A stretch of 64,000 bases of DNA from Buxus sempervirens (Eukaryota > Streptophyta > Magnoliopsida > Buxales > Buxaceae), in the NCBI GenBank assembly GCA_947561395.2, contig OX387192.1:36539520-36603519 (forward strand). The letters are read 5' to 3'. Numbering within the stretch: position 1 is the first letter of the stretch; each line of letters begins with the position of its first letter. Shown here piece by piece: positions 9,842 to 44,669 of this stretch. The position numbers were made by a program, and so were the translations under genes. Under the pieces are notes generated by a model. The model ran no database searches, was not told the DNA's origin, and saw only the letters and a list, made by a program, of their open reading frames with translations.

Positions 9842-12800
9842 TAAATAAGAAAGAAGGATTGTTCTTGAAATGTTGAAATCCAGAATTATGCGCATCGTTA
9901 GTCCATATTCATCTCTGTATTATTGGTATGAAAGGCTGATGGGAGTTGGAGGACGTGCATTGATTCTCAAGCACACAATAATAAGACAATCAAAGATAAG
10001 TTTCCAATTCCTGTAATAGATGAATTACATGATGACTTATCTTTATCTATATATGATAAAGAGATGTTGACATCAGTATTTACAGTAGAAAAAAGTGATA
10101 ATATTTGACTGGGCAAAAATTCATCACTAAGACAAAGCAGAAAAGTTTAAAGTACTTGCTAGAATAGAGGATCCATCCTAGCATGATTGGTTATCTAAGA
10201 TTTTAGGTTATGATCATCAATTAGAATATCCTAAGGAAACAGATACCGTGGTGGTTGAAGCCTTATCAAGAGTACATGAAGAATCACATCTCTATGCTAT
10301 TTCAATTCCATGTTCTGAATAGGTGGAGGAATTTAAATCCTAACTGACCTCTAATCCTCAACTAAAATAATTATGGGAAAAGTCGGAAAAGAAGGAGCTT
10401 GACCCTACAGTTTACACAGCGAAGGATGGACAGCTTTTTTGGCTGTTAGTGGGTCATGATGTTCGTAAAGATAAAATCTTGAGAGAATTTCACTCTTCAG
10501 GAGCTTCTGGACATTCTGGCTATCAAAAGACACTCCAACATATTAAAATTCTTTTCCATTGACAAGTTTTGAGGTATTCAATCGATATCTTCATCAAAGT
10601 ATGTGAAGTTTGCAAACTCAATAGGCAGAAAATATTGGTCCAGCTGGTCTTCTTCAACCATTACCAATCCAAGAAAGAGTATGGAACAATAAAGTAATTG
10701 ATTTTATGAAAAGGTTGGCTATGAAGCCTATGTTACACGTTAAATCTGTTATAATGGTTTTATTCAATCAACTATCCAAATACGGCCACCTTTTTCATTT
10801 ATCTCATCCATACACAGCTAAGTCAGTTATGCATGCTTATCTTTAACATGTTTTTAAATTGCATGGATTCCCCAAATCCATTGCTAGTGATAGGGTCCCT
10901 ACTTTCACGAGTCTTTTTTGGCAAGAATTTTTCAAACTACAGGGCACAGAATTCAGAATGAGTTCTTTGTATCATTGCTTAGAGATGTATATGAGATGCT
11001 TTGTGAGTGGATGACTTGAAGATTGACTTAAGTGGCTGCCATGGGTAGAATGGAGATATAATATCACATATCATAATGCCACTAAAATCACACAATTTGA
11101 AGCTGTGTACAGAGTACCACTGCATACTTTAATAGATTATGTTCTGGGGACTACCACGATACAATAAGTTGACAGAATTTTGTGTGACCAGGAAACCATT
11201 TTTAGAAGGCTCAAAAAAATTTGATTAAAGTACAAGAGAGAATGAAGAAGATGGCTGATCAAAATGGAACAAATTGTGCATATCAGGCGGACAATTGGGT
11301 TTACTTAAAGCTACAACTTTACAGACCATATTCAGTGGTCTAAAGGCATTCTCATAAGCTGTCCTCACGGTATTTTGGTCCTTGTCAAATCACAAAAAAA
11401 TAGGACCAGTGGCTTAAGTAACTGCTTGTGCGTAATGTTTGTTACATGAACTCAGGTATGAATGTCAGGTGCAGATGTATGTCACCGAGTCAGATCCACT
11501 TAACCTTTAACACTTGGGACACAGGGACTCGGTTGAGAAATGTTCAAAATTTTACACATATTAGGGGTGCAACTTGGTTCGGTTTGATCCGGGTTGAGCT
11601 CAACCCAAAACCAAACCAAAATTATTTGTAACTAACCCAAACCGAAATTAAAACCGATTTGTCAAAACCGAACACCAAACCGATTAAAAATTGAAAACCC
11701 GAAACCCAAACCGAACCGAACCAATTCAAACATCGGTTCGGTTCTAGTCTATATCTAATTAATTAGATTAGGCTTCTTTGATAAAAATATATCAAAAACC
11801 ATATGGGCTGGTTCGCTTGGCTTCTTTATCGGGCTGGGTTGGTCAGCTCTATTTGTGCCTTATTGAGTTGGGTTGATTAACCCACTCTTTTGCATTTTAT
11901 AACCAATCGGTTGGGGAATTCTTTAGTCCCCAACCGATGTGGGACTAAAGAAAGAAGCTGAAAAAAGGGTTAAACAGGTCAAAGTGGCGGGCCCAATCAG
12001 CTTCACGGTCATGATACACCCACGTTTATGGATAGATCAAAGTGGTGGGCCCAAATTGTAATCCCATGGCAACCTTTGGTTGTTGCCATAGAATGAGGAA
12101 AGTCCAAAGCCCAATCAGCTTCACGCTCATGTTCTTTCCCTTCTTAATGAAGTCATGTGTCCTTAGTCCCACATCGGTTGGGGACTAAGGAATTCCCCAC
12201 TCATTTGCCTATAAAGCCAAAGCTTTTCTCTCAAATGCTATAAAAGTTGTCAAAGTGACATGTACACTCACATGTGCACTCAAATGTGCACCCTGATTGA
12301 CATTTTATATAATAAAAAATCTAAACATAAATATAAATATAATATAATATAATATTTATATCATATATATTATATTATAATTGTATTATAGAAAATCGGT
12401 TTGCTTCGGGTTCGGTTCAGTTATTTGAGCTTTAAACCCAAAACAAACAAATTCGGTTCTCTCTTTTTAGAACCAAAACCTACCCAAATGTTATATAACC
12501 CAAACCAAACTAGGGCTGTAAACGGGTCGAATACGGTACGGATCTGCCAAGATCCGAATTCGACCTGATAAGAAAATCCGATATCCGAATTCGACACGAT
12601 TATCCGACGGATCTTTCGTATCTAATACCGAATTCAATCCGACTGATTATCCGATATCCGAATCCGATTACATTATATATGGAAAAAGATTAAGATATTA
12701 TAAACCTTAAGTTAGTGGATCAAATAAGGATGTATTAATTCAAATTTGTCTTATGTTATGACTTTAAATCAATAAATATTATATGAAACCTTCATTCCTT

Positions 12801-14100
12801 CTATACTTATATATAAAAAGACTTAAAAAGGCCTAAAAAAGCATAACATATATACAAAATAAACGGTCAGATCTTTATTGGGTCAAATATGAGCAATACC
12901 ATATTCGAATCCGAATATAATCGGATCTTATTAAGGTAATCGGATCTAAAGCTAAGATCCATATTCGGATAATCGGGTTGAATTCGGATCGGATTCGGAT
13001 ATTTATCCGACCCATTGACAGCCCTAAACCAAACAGACCCAAAATCTGGTTGGACCGGTTCGGTTTCGGTTTTAACCGACCCAAGTTGCAGCCTTAACAC
13101 ATATACTGTGATTTGGCTGAATAAGTCTCCAAATAAATATCAATAAAGCAAGTCCAAAGCCAAGCTTTCTCTTTATTTGTTTTTGTTTTTTCCTTTTTAT
13201 ATTTTTCTTTTTGATTCGTTACATGCAATTTTTGGGTCCAAGAATATATACTCTCTTCATAAAAGCTATTTCCTTTTTCAATTCATTGCTTGTATTCTAA
13301 TTATTTGTAATTTCTTTTATTTTTTTCCTCTTTGATCTTGGGCTGCTGTTTTTGAGAAAACATGTAAAGGATCCAACTCATATCCTGCACCCATAAGCGT
13401 GTCATGTCAACTTCAGCTTTGTGTAAATTGTCCAGAAAACATAGTGTGTAACAAGTATAATAGTTGGTTTATGTATGTTAGTAGGTGGTTGTTTGGTTGC
13501 AGTTGTAATGTACTAAATCTGATGAACAGAAGAGGATGATAGTTGTCTTTACTATAATCAATACTTCTTTCAGGTATAATGAGGTTATGGTTCTTCTCGA
13601 ATTGAACCTGCTGCCATCTTTGTCTGAAAATATAGGTAGGCATAAGGAGGCTCTCAACATGTCAGTTCGTTTACAAAATGATCAAAATGGATTTTAACCT
13701 ATTAACTTGACAAGGCCATTTCATGCTATTTGAGGTCAACACTCTGCAAATCCGTTTATTGCCTATATAATTGAGAGAGAAGAGAATAGGCTCAGTCCTA
13801 TACACATTTAAGAGAAACAAAAACTGGAAACGAGTAAAACAGACAAACGAACCCCTGAAAAACCACAAAAACAAAAATATATGTATGAAATCCATGGGCA
13901 TATAAGAGCATATGAAAATCATTAGTGGGAGATATTCACGTCAAATCCATAAGAAAGTCCCAAAACCCTAACGAATTCCACGATACAAGTTAGATCAATA
14001 CATGCCTAAACAATCAAAACGCATCGAACTAAATGTACAGAAAAATAGACATTAACAAGTCATTTGACCCGAGGAGAATTCATAACGAACAGATTACCAT
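8144..14100 (-). CDS. HSBP: heat shock factor-binding protein (HSBP), five-exon model
   Basis: HSBP is a small coiled-coil protein that binds the trimerisation region of heat shock factors and damps the heat response. Coding exons read on the minus strand: 9407-9460 (starts [11 protein letters not shown]), 9033-9056 (24 nt, VQNLLQQM), 8915-8957 ([14 protein letters not shown]) and 8144-8292 ([15 protein letters not shown]... to TAA). With the initiator the product is 90 aa, normal for plant HSBPs, and the heptad-repeat core is intact. All junction phases agree. The intron between the last two exons is U12-type AT-AC (separate entry). No ATG directly precedes DGHDS, so the start must lie in an upstream exon. 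The best candidate is ATG|GTAATC at 14098-14100, preceded by a 5'-leader-like sequence with a 3-codon uORF (14147-14158). A second candidate, ATG|GTTTCC at 9558-9560, has a weaker donor. Exons 2-5 are near certain; exon 1 is inferred. Confidence 0.85.
8293..8914 (-). other. U12-type AT-AC intron in HSBP
   Basis: On the minus strand the intron begins ATATCCTTCT, matching the U12 5' splice consensus (A/G)TATCCTT. It ends TCTTTAACTGCAATGCAC: a TTTAAC branch-site motif about 12 bases before a terminal AC. Joining ...ACAAAGA to TTGATGAG restores the conserved TKIDEMG of HSBP in frame. No GT-AG pair gives this junction. Confidence 0.85.
8536..8813. repeat. tandem duplication (about 135 bp x 2) inside the HSBP U12 intron
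   Basis: Two adjacent direct copies, 8536-8675 and 8682-8813, share CCATTCACACAAGAGACTCC-like and TTGTCCAAGGAAATA blocks. They differ by scattered substitutions and a short indel near the left end. Confidence 0.75.
9690..11425 (+). mobile_element. degenerate Ty3-type retrotransposon pol fragment
   Basis: Plus-strand translation, with many stops and frameshifts, recovers Ty3 pol landmarks in order. These are reverse transcriptase start ([10 protein letters not shown]..., then YRYSLFQ at about 9710-9808), RT middle ([20 protein letters not shown] at about 9900-10040), RNase H ([22 protein letters not shown] to about 10280), the zinc-binding integrase start ([14 protein letters not shown] near 10480-10530), integrase core (SDRVPTF...FWQEFF near 10890-10940) and the C-terminal YFGPCQI near 11370. 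RT jumps from FPIPVIDEL to the RNase H lead-in, so a central block is deleted. A (TA)n microsatellite (9811-9838) interrupts RT. No LTRs were seen. It lies antisense in the presumed first HSBP intron. Confidence 0.85.
11911..12200. repeat. foldback with 40-base arms inside the outer hAT element
   Basis: Arms 11911-11950 and 12161-12200 are inverted copies of TTGGGGAATTCTTTAGTCCC plus CAACCGATGTGGGACTAAAG, nearly perfect. Just outside each arm CCCACTC(A/T)TTTGC occurs in direct orientation (11881 and about 12196), hinting at an insertion-related duplication. Inside, CCAATCAGCTTCACG appears twice (about 11994 and 12111). Confidence 0.7.
12511..13026. mobile_element. inner hAT-type MITE, perfect 8-bp duplication
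   Basis: Termini are TAGGGCTGTAAACGGGTCG at 12511 and the inverted CGACCCATTGACAGCCCTA ending at 13026. AACCAAAC lies immediately outside both ends (12503-12510 and 13027-13034). Subterminal arrays of CCGAATTCG/TCCGATATCC repeats resemble transposase-binding repeats. It interrupts the 3' part of the outer element, so it inserted later. Confidence 0.9.
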
Positions 14101-14260
14101 TTCGAAATTCTTTGCTCGTAGATCTCTCTCGATCCCAGCTTCGACCTCAGACTCGCATTGCCTGTTCGTACAAGTTATAAACCGCAACGAAGAAATGACG
14201 AAAAGCAGAGATTTGGGGGGAAAGTGCGCAAGATGTCAAGACACCGAATTTGCCCCTGCA
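14101..14260 (-). promoter_or_regulatory. putative HSBP 5' leader and transcription start region
   Basis: Read on the minus strand this segment is more balanced in composition than its flanks and ends in GAATTTCGAAATG|GTAATC, a start codon directly followed by a good splice donor. A short uORF (ATG CGA GTC TGA, 14147-14158) precedes it. The link to HSBP rests on phase and on the missing initiator codon; it is not proven. Confidence 0.4.
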
Positions 14261-14323
14261 AATTTGGTCTAATTGCTAAACTTACCACCTTAAAACTTCT
14301 CTTTCGATATGATTCTCTAAAAC

Positions 14324-14797
14324 GAGGAAATTAGTTTGAAGTCTTGCTTTTGAAATAATTCAGATTTAGTAGCATAGTTTTTACAAATTGAGAAATAATG
14401 GTATTTTCTAAGATATTTGAAAACAAATGTTATTTTACTATCCAAAAAAATTTTCTTCCAAAAATATCCTTAAAAGACTTGTAAATTTTTTATTACATGA
14501 TTTGTCTTATGTTAGGTTTATAAGTCTTTTTAGAATAATTTTGGAAACAACTCTTTATGAATAGTGAAATAACACTCCTATCTTCCTTTTTATTTGCAGT
14601 TTAGTTTGGATGTGGCTATCTGCATTTTATGTGCACTTTTTATTAATAATATTTAGTTACTCATTATAAAAAAAAAAGAAAAGGAAATAACCCTCATTCT
14701 CAATTATCTTAAAAAAGTATTATTATTTTAATTTCTAAAAGTTAGACCACTAAATCTGAATTATTTTTAAAAGATATTACTTAAACATAATTTTCCC
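14324..14797. mobile_element. Mutator-like MITE, copy 2
   Basis: Left end GAGGAAATTAGTTTGAAG and right end TACTTAAACATAATTTTCCC resemble copy 1, with the shared interior AAATTTTCTTCCAAAAATATCC and its inverted partner. Flanks are only 6 of 9 alike. A segment of about 100 bases near 14580-14690, absent from copy 1, sits in the right half. Confidence 0.55.
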
Positions 14798-14976
14798 CTT
14801 AAAAATAAGTGGGTCAATTTGTATAGCTTGAACCCAATCTAATCCAAACTCAACTTCGGGCTAGAAAATGAAACCCAACATAAACCCAAACTCAATGCAC
14901 GACTCTTGTTCAAGTTGGGTTGGGCAAGTTTTGGGTGGTCGAGACTAGATTTACGACTCTAACCTTATATGATACA

Positions 14977-15422
14977 GGGAAAATTGGTTGTTAGTGATAC
15001 TTTTCAAAATAATTCAAATTCAGTTGATTAAATCTTAGTAATTAGTTTTTAATAATATTTTTTAAATAATTTAGAATCAATGTCATTTTTGATTTTACTG
15101 TTTATGAAGAATGTCCTTTGAAAATGCCCTCAAGAGATTTTTGTTTATGAAGAATTTCCTTTGAAAATGCCCTCAAGAGACTTTGAAAACCTTTTTACTC
15201 ATTTTGTTATAAGTAAGATTTGCAAGTCTTCTGAGGGCGTTTTTAAAAAAAACTTTTAATGAATAATAAAATAATACCGATTCTCAATTATTTTAAAAAA
15301 TGTTAATAAGATTAGTGGTGGTACGCGCAAGGTGCCCAGATACTCCAAGTTTCCAAAAAAAAAAAAAAAAGATTTGACCGTCTGAATTATTTTGAAACAT
15401 ATCACTAAAAACCAATTTTCCC
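14977..15422. mobile_element. Mutator-like MITE, copy 3, just upstream of XXT
   Basis: Begins GGGAAAATTGGTTGTTAGTG and ends CACTAAAAACCAATTTTCCC, the clearest terminal inverted repeats in the family. The flanks TATGATACA and TATCATATA agree at 7 of 9 positions, fitting a 9-bp Mutator-type duplication. The interior has a local duplication of GAAAATGCCCTCAAGAGA (15118-15137 and 15163-15180) and a poly-A run at 15354-15370. It ends 291 bp before the XXT start codon. Confidence 0.65.
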
Positions 15423-15713
15423 TATCATATATTTGTATCTACGTTATGAACTGTTCTCTCTCAAAGCCATTCATTCTCTAGTCCACGGCTCCAAGGCTTC
15501 GATCCTCTGTAACTAAACGTGGAGAGAGAAGAATCGGATGTCAGAATCAGGGTTAGCAAAATATTATCACAGTTTATTCGAATGGCAAAATTGCGTTAGG
15601 GTTTATAATGAGGGGTCCATCGAGATGGAGGAGCTGCGAAAATCTTCTGTCTTAAGATCCTGAGCTCCGTTCACAACGGAATCGAGAGAGCTTGAATAAG
15701 ATCGAAGAACGAA

Positions 15714-17063
15714 ATGCTTGAAAGGTGTTTGGGATCTCGTCGGGCGAGACAGATCCAGAGAGCTATTCGCCATGGTAAGATTACTCTTCTCTGTCTCTTC
15801 ATGACCGTCATTGTTCTTCGTGGTACCATCGGTGCTGGCAAATTCGGCACTCCAGAGCAGGATTTCTACGAGATTAAGGAGCATTTCAACTCTCGCAAGC
15901 GAGCTGAGCCTCATCGCGTGCTCGAAGAAGTCGAGACGACCGATACCTCGTCGAGTAATAATTATGCCACCTTCGATCCGACTAAATTAGCTGTGGACGA
16001 AGAAGAGGATGAGAAACCGGATCCAAACAAGCCGTACAGTCTCGGGCCAAAGATCTCAGATTGGGACCAACAGCGAGCGAAATGGCTTGAGGAGAACCCT
16101 AATTTCCCGAATTTTATTGGACCTATTAAGCCTAGGGTTCTTTTGGTTACCGGTTCGTCGCCTAAGCCCTGCGAGAATCCTGTTGGTGATCATTACCTTC
16201 TGAAATCGATTAAAAACAAGATCGATTACTGCCGGCTTCATGGGATCGAGATATTTTACAACATGGCGCTTCTTGATGCAGAGATGGCAGGGTTCTGGGC
16301 GAAGCTTCCACTTATTCGGAAGCTTCTGCTTTCCCATCCAGAGATTGAGTTCTTGTGGTGGATGGACAGTGATGCAATGTTCACTGATATGGCGTTCGAG
16401 GTCCCATGGGAACGGTACAAGGATCACAATTTTGTAATGCACGGTTGGAATGAAATGGTATACGACCAGAAGAATTGGATCGGGCTGAATACAGGGAGTT
16501 TCCTGCTTAGGAATTGTCAGTGGTCGCTTGACATTCTTGATGCCTGGGCTCCAATGGGACCAAAGGGAAAAATCAGGGACGAAGCCGGAAAAATTCTTAC
16601 TAGGGAGCTTAAGGGCCGACCTGTTTTTGAAGCCGACGATCAGTCTGCAATGGTCTATCTTCTAATGACACAGAGGGACAAGTGGGGTGACAAAGTCTAT
16701 CTTGAGAGTGCATATTACTTGCACGGCTATTGGGGAATTCTGGTTGATCGGTATGAGGAAATGATTGAGAATTACCACCCTGGTTTGGGTGATCACCGAT
16801 GGCCCCTTGTCACCCACTTTGTCGGTTGCAAACCTTGCGGGAAGTTTGGGGATTACTCTGTTGAGAGATGCCTAAAGCAGATGGACCGTGCTTTTAACTT
16901 TGGTGATAATCAGATACTACAGATATATGGGTTCACCCACAAATCACTAGCTAGCAAGAGAGTAAAGAGAGTTAGGAATGATACCAGCAATCCTCTTGAG
17001 GTAAAAGATGAACTTGGGTTGCTACATCCTGCATTCAAAGCTGTCAAGGTATCCTCTTCTTGA
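15714..17063 (+). CDS. xyloglucan 6-xylosyltransferase (GT34), XXT1/XXT2 type
   Basis: This Golgi type II membrane enzyme of 449 aa transfers alpha-1,6-xylose from UDP-xylose to the glucan backbone of xyloglucan, the main hemicellulose of primary walls. A short basic cytosolic tail (MLERCLGSRRARQIQR) precedes a single membrane anchor at about residues 22-40. A stem region with an acidic stretch (EEEDE, 96-100) follows, then the GT34 catalytic domain from about 138. The metal- and sugar-binding motif WWMDSDA has its DSD at 218-220; conserved LNTGSFLLRN, FEADDQSA and HFVGCKPC blocks follow. The N-terminus and IGAGKFGTPEQD match the XXT1/2 subclade rather than XXT3-5. The gene has no intron, as in Arabidopsis XXT1/2. 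Length is close to the usual 450-460 aa. Confidence 0.95.
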   Translation: MLERCLGSRRARQIQRAIRHGKITLLCLFMTVIVLRGTIGAGKFGTPEQDFYEIKEHFNSRKRAEPHRVLEEVETTDTSSSNNYATFDPTKLAVDEEEDEKPDPNKPYSLGPKISDWDQQRAKWLEENPNFPNFIGPIKPRVLLVTGSSPKPCENPVGDHYLLKSIKNKIDYCRLHGIEIFYNMALLDAEMAGFWAKLPLIRKLLLSHPEIEFLWWMDSDAMFTDMAFEVPWERYKDHNFVMHGWNEMVYDQKNWIGLNTGSFLLRNCQWSLDILDAWAPMGPKGKIRDEAGKILTRELKGRPVFEADDQSAMVYLLMTQRDKWGDKVYLESAYYLHGYWGILVDRYEEMIENYHPGLGDHRWPLVTHFVGCKPCGKFGDYSVERCLKQMDRAFNFGDNQILQIYGFTHKSLASKRVKRVRNDTSNPLEVKDELGLLHPAFKAVKVSSS

Positions 17064-18040
17064 CTTCTAGCAATGCCTGTAGTCTCAAATTAGAATTTGG
17101 ATTCCCTTGGTCGTCTTCATCCGCTGCCAACTTTGTTGAATGTTAAATAATAATACGTTTGATGCAGTGTATCTTGTTGTTATTTATGTGATATTGTAGG
17201 TCTAGAAATTGTATTCTTTATTCGCCTTTTTATGTAATTGGTTTCTAAACGCGATGCTTTTTGAAGGAAAGAAATCCCACTTTGAGTTTGCAATCTTGCA
17301 ATATTATAGTTTTTTTCTGTACATAATTGGAAGCAGCTAGGATATTTTTGCTTTTATGTGCTTTAAAGTGGTTCCTTTTTTATGGGTTAGCTGGGATTAG
17401 AATCCATTACATTGCATTTCAAATTAAGCATCCCGCGTTCTTATTAACTCAAGATGTGAATTTTTTCTGTTGTTTATGTAGTCCTCGATGATGGGCATGG
17501 GAAACCATAAATCTTGCATTTTTCTGGGTTTTACATGTAATTTATCATTAAATCTTATTATCTTGCAGTGTGCATTTACTTACCTATTTCTTCGATAACG
17601 ATGCTATTCATCATTCAGTTACGGACAAATATTATGTGGGTAAATATTATGTAATTATTCATGAATATTTAAAAAGTATTTAATTTGAAGTGTTCAAATA
17701 AAGCGATCAATACCTTAAAGGCATTGGAGTAAAAACAGATTTTGAAGGATGTGTTGTTGAGAATTAATTTCCTTTTCTCACTGTATCCAGAAACCTTTCT
17801 ATGCTCTTCATAGTATTTGTCATAACTTGATTGGAAAGGAAACTGGAGACACTTCAATGGAAGAATGAAATGGATTCCAAAGTTTAGCCCATAAGAAAGA
17901 AAATATGCTCTGAAGACAAAGTCATGAACACAGTATTCTGTGTTGGGGAAACTGTCTGTCACCATCAGTGTTTAAAGATATATTAGTGTTTTTAAGAAAA
18001 AGATAAATATTAAAAGAAAAAAAAATGATAACACAGAATG
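17064..18040. other. XXT 3' region and intergenic DNA
   Basis: About 250 bases of T-rich sequence after the stop are the likely 3' UTR. The rest is AT-rich with no supported gene. Confidence 0.4.
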
Positions 18041-18990
18041 TCTTATCCCAACTGGTTAGGATCGACAACATGAATTTTATTCCATCATCTCAATCTGTCA
18101 AAACTATATCTTCAGTTAAATTACGAGTATCCAAATTATTCAACAAGGATTTTTTGTTCTTCTCTGCTCTGTCTTATAGTTGTCAACAAGTATCCCTTCA
18201 CACCTTATGTTTGCATTTTGTGAAAGAAGAGCTAATTAAGGCACTTTCTCTCAAGTATTTCATTTATCCATATTAATTTAAATCAAAAGGCTAGTGATTC
18301 ATAGCTGATCTTTGATTCATACCTAACATTATTGGGAACTCGTCTATGTCTCTTCCCATCACTCTTACCATGATTAGCACTCCCTCATATATGCCTTTAC
18401 TAACCCTATGAAATCTTATTGATATATTTTTTTTCCTACCTAAAACCTACCAAATTGACTCTCCTGAGATTCTATTTTATTCATTTTGTAGATTTGATAA
18501 AAACCGTATGAAAGTCACTCCTCTTCAATCAAAAGTTAAAAACTTCTTAACTAGTTATCTTAGTAACAAGTTTGCCTTAATAGTAAACTCCTCCTATGTA
18601 AAGCAAAGTTGATCTTCTGAAACTTGGGTTTTTATTCTCAACTTTTTTCTATCAGTCTTTCTTATAATTTCATGGTATAACCCACTTCGAGGAAGAATAA
18701 CTGATACCATCTTGAATATCTCTTTTATTTTTATGTGTGGAGCATTTAGCATTGTTATAGTCCTCAAAATTCCATTAAATAATTTAGTCATCCATTATAT
18801 ATCTATCTCTTATATGCACTTTCATACTTAAATTAGAATGCTGTTTAGTCCTGTAGCCTTTACTATCATCTTAGCTAAAGCTCTCTTCATTTTTGGGCAT
18901 CGTAATACTAAAATAAAGGGATGTTCTTTTGACTCTCTAATAACCGCATTAATACTTGTAACTAAGCTCTCAGTACGTTCACCATTTAAT
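18040..18990 (-). mobile_element. degenerate RTE-type LINE reverse-transcriptase remnant
   Basis: Minus-strand translation, broken by stops, gives fragments of the plant RTE reverse transcriptase in order. These are LYHEIIRKTD...LRIKTQVSEDQLCF (about 18600-18700) and IRFHRVSKGIYEGV followed by VRVMGRDIDEFPIMLGM (about 18310-18430). A poorly conserved tail continues to about 18050. The order and spacing match the motifs of the better copy at 46.9-48.8 kb. No endonuclease domain or target duplication was found. Confidence 0.65.
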
Positions 18991-20256
18991 AATTGATGTT
19001 ACATCCTCAGGCATGCACCACAAAATTGTTGAAAGAAATTCCCTTACTTTCAAATTTCTTTGATCAGATCCAGCAACAATGAGAAGGGTTAGATGTTTGA
19101 AGAGGCATTTATAGGCCTCACTTTCAAATTTCTTTGATCGATCCAGCAACTACTGACACTGATCCTTCCACATTACATGATAAAGTGAAAGAATATCCAA
19201 CATGAAGGTCTTTGGACAACAAAACAGGGGAAAAAAGACTACCAAAATATCTACAAATGAATTTGGGAGTCTTTCTCCGGGAAAATTTTGGTTGGGACAT
19301 TAAAGTCATCTAAGAAACAATCACAGGATGAGGAACAAACGCCAAACTAGAGTACTCAAAAAGTATTTGGATTTAATTCCTCCGTAAAACACGGTAAAAC
19401 TATTAGTGACTGATGCAACCTTATAATCTCTCATCGAGAATTTAAACAATAACTTCGGATTAAGCCAATCAAGCTTGGGTCTTATGTCTGAAGTGGTGCA
19501 TGTGGGTGGACCCGGGCATCATGGTCAGGTAACCGTAGACAAGCCTATAGTTTCATTGATTTTTCAACGATGACGGTTTCTTCAGTTGGGGAACGGCGCA
19601 ATATTAGCCGGCGTACTTTTTTTTTATAGATGGGGAATTCCTTGTGGTCCCATTTATAAAAAATGCACCTTGCTTATAATCCATATCAGTAATAATTTTT
19701 CGCTGGCCTATGTTGTAATCCTTCTTTGAATGTCAAAAAAATACAAAATAAAAAAAGGAAAAGAGAGAATGGGAATCCATCTTCCATCAAAAAAAGTTGG
19801 AGAACTACATTTCTTAAAAACGTGGCCTTGTGAATCAGATGGAAAAGGGAAGAATGTTTTTTTCTTTGGTGTCAATGGCTTTTTTCTGGTTTCAGTGTAC
19901 AGTGCCTTGAAGAACTTGAAACCAATTACAAAAACCTACAAATTGACATCCTTGAAACTTCAAGTGAAACAAAATACAAGCAATGTAAAATAAAATTTAT
20001 TTTCAATTGTTTGTCATCATGAATTTTACAAATGAAATTATGCTCTATGTATTGCGTGTTATTTTTGGCTCTTTGCGATGTTCAGAAGTAGTCAAGCAAT
20101 AATTGGGACTTGAATGGAGCCTTTGCAAATTAACTTACCCATTGATGTAGCATGGAGCTGTGTGACGTTCTTTCTTGGACAAAAATCAGAATCAGAGGAA
20201 GACTATATCCAAGTCAGTGAATCAGTGAGAACTCATTCCGCTTTCAATTTCAACTC
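18991..20256. other. intergenic DNA between the LINE remnant and the IleRS 3' end
   Basis: No gene recognised. A direct repeat of about 30 bases (ACTTTCAAATTTCTTTGATC...CCAGCAAC) occurs at about 19048 and 19120. The last 100-200 bases contain the likely IleRS 3' UTR on the minus strand. Confidence 0.4.

Positions 20257-44669
<24,413 letters not shown>

Larger units (their letters stand above)
11572..13096. mobile_element. outer hAT-type element of a nest, perfect 8-bp duplication
   Basis: Termini are TAGGGGTGCAACTTGG at 11572 and the inverted CCAAGTTGCAGCCTTA at 13081-13096. ACACATAT flanks both ends (11564-11571 and 13097-13104), an exact 8-bp hAT duplication. Subterminal regions are rich in CGGTTCGG/CCGAACCG-type repeats. 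There is no transposase; much of the interior is later insertions (12511-13026 and probably 11911-12200). Confidence 0.85.

Noticed and set aside
14033-14272. 79-codon plus-strand frame
   Set aside because: It is the antisense of the probable HSBP leader, and the minus-strand reading explains the composition and the ATG|GTAATC junction better.
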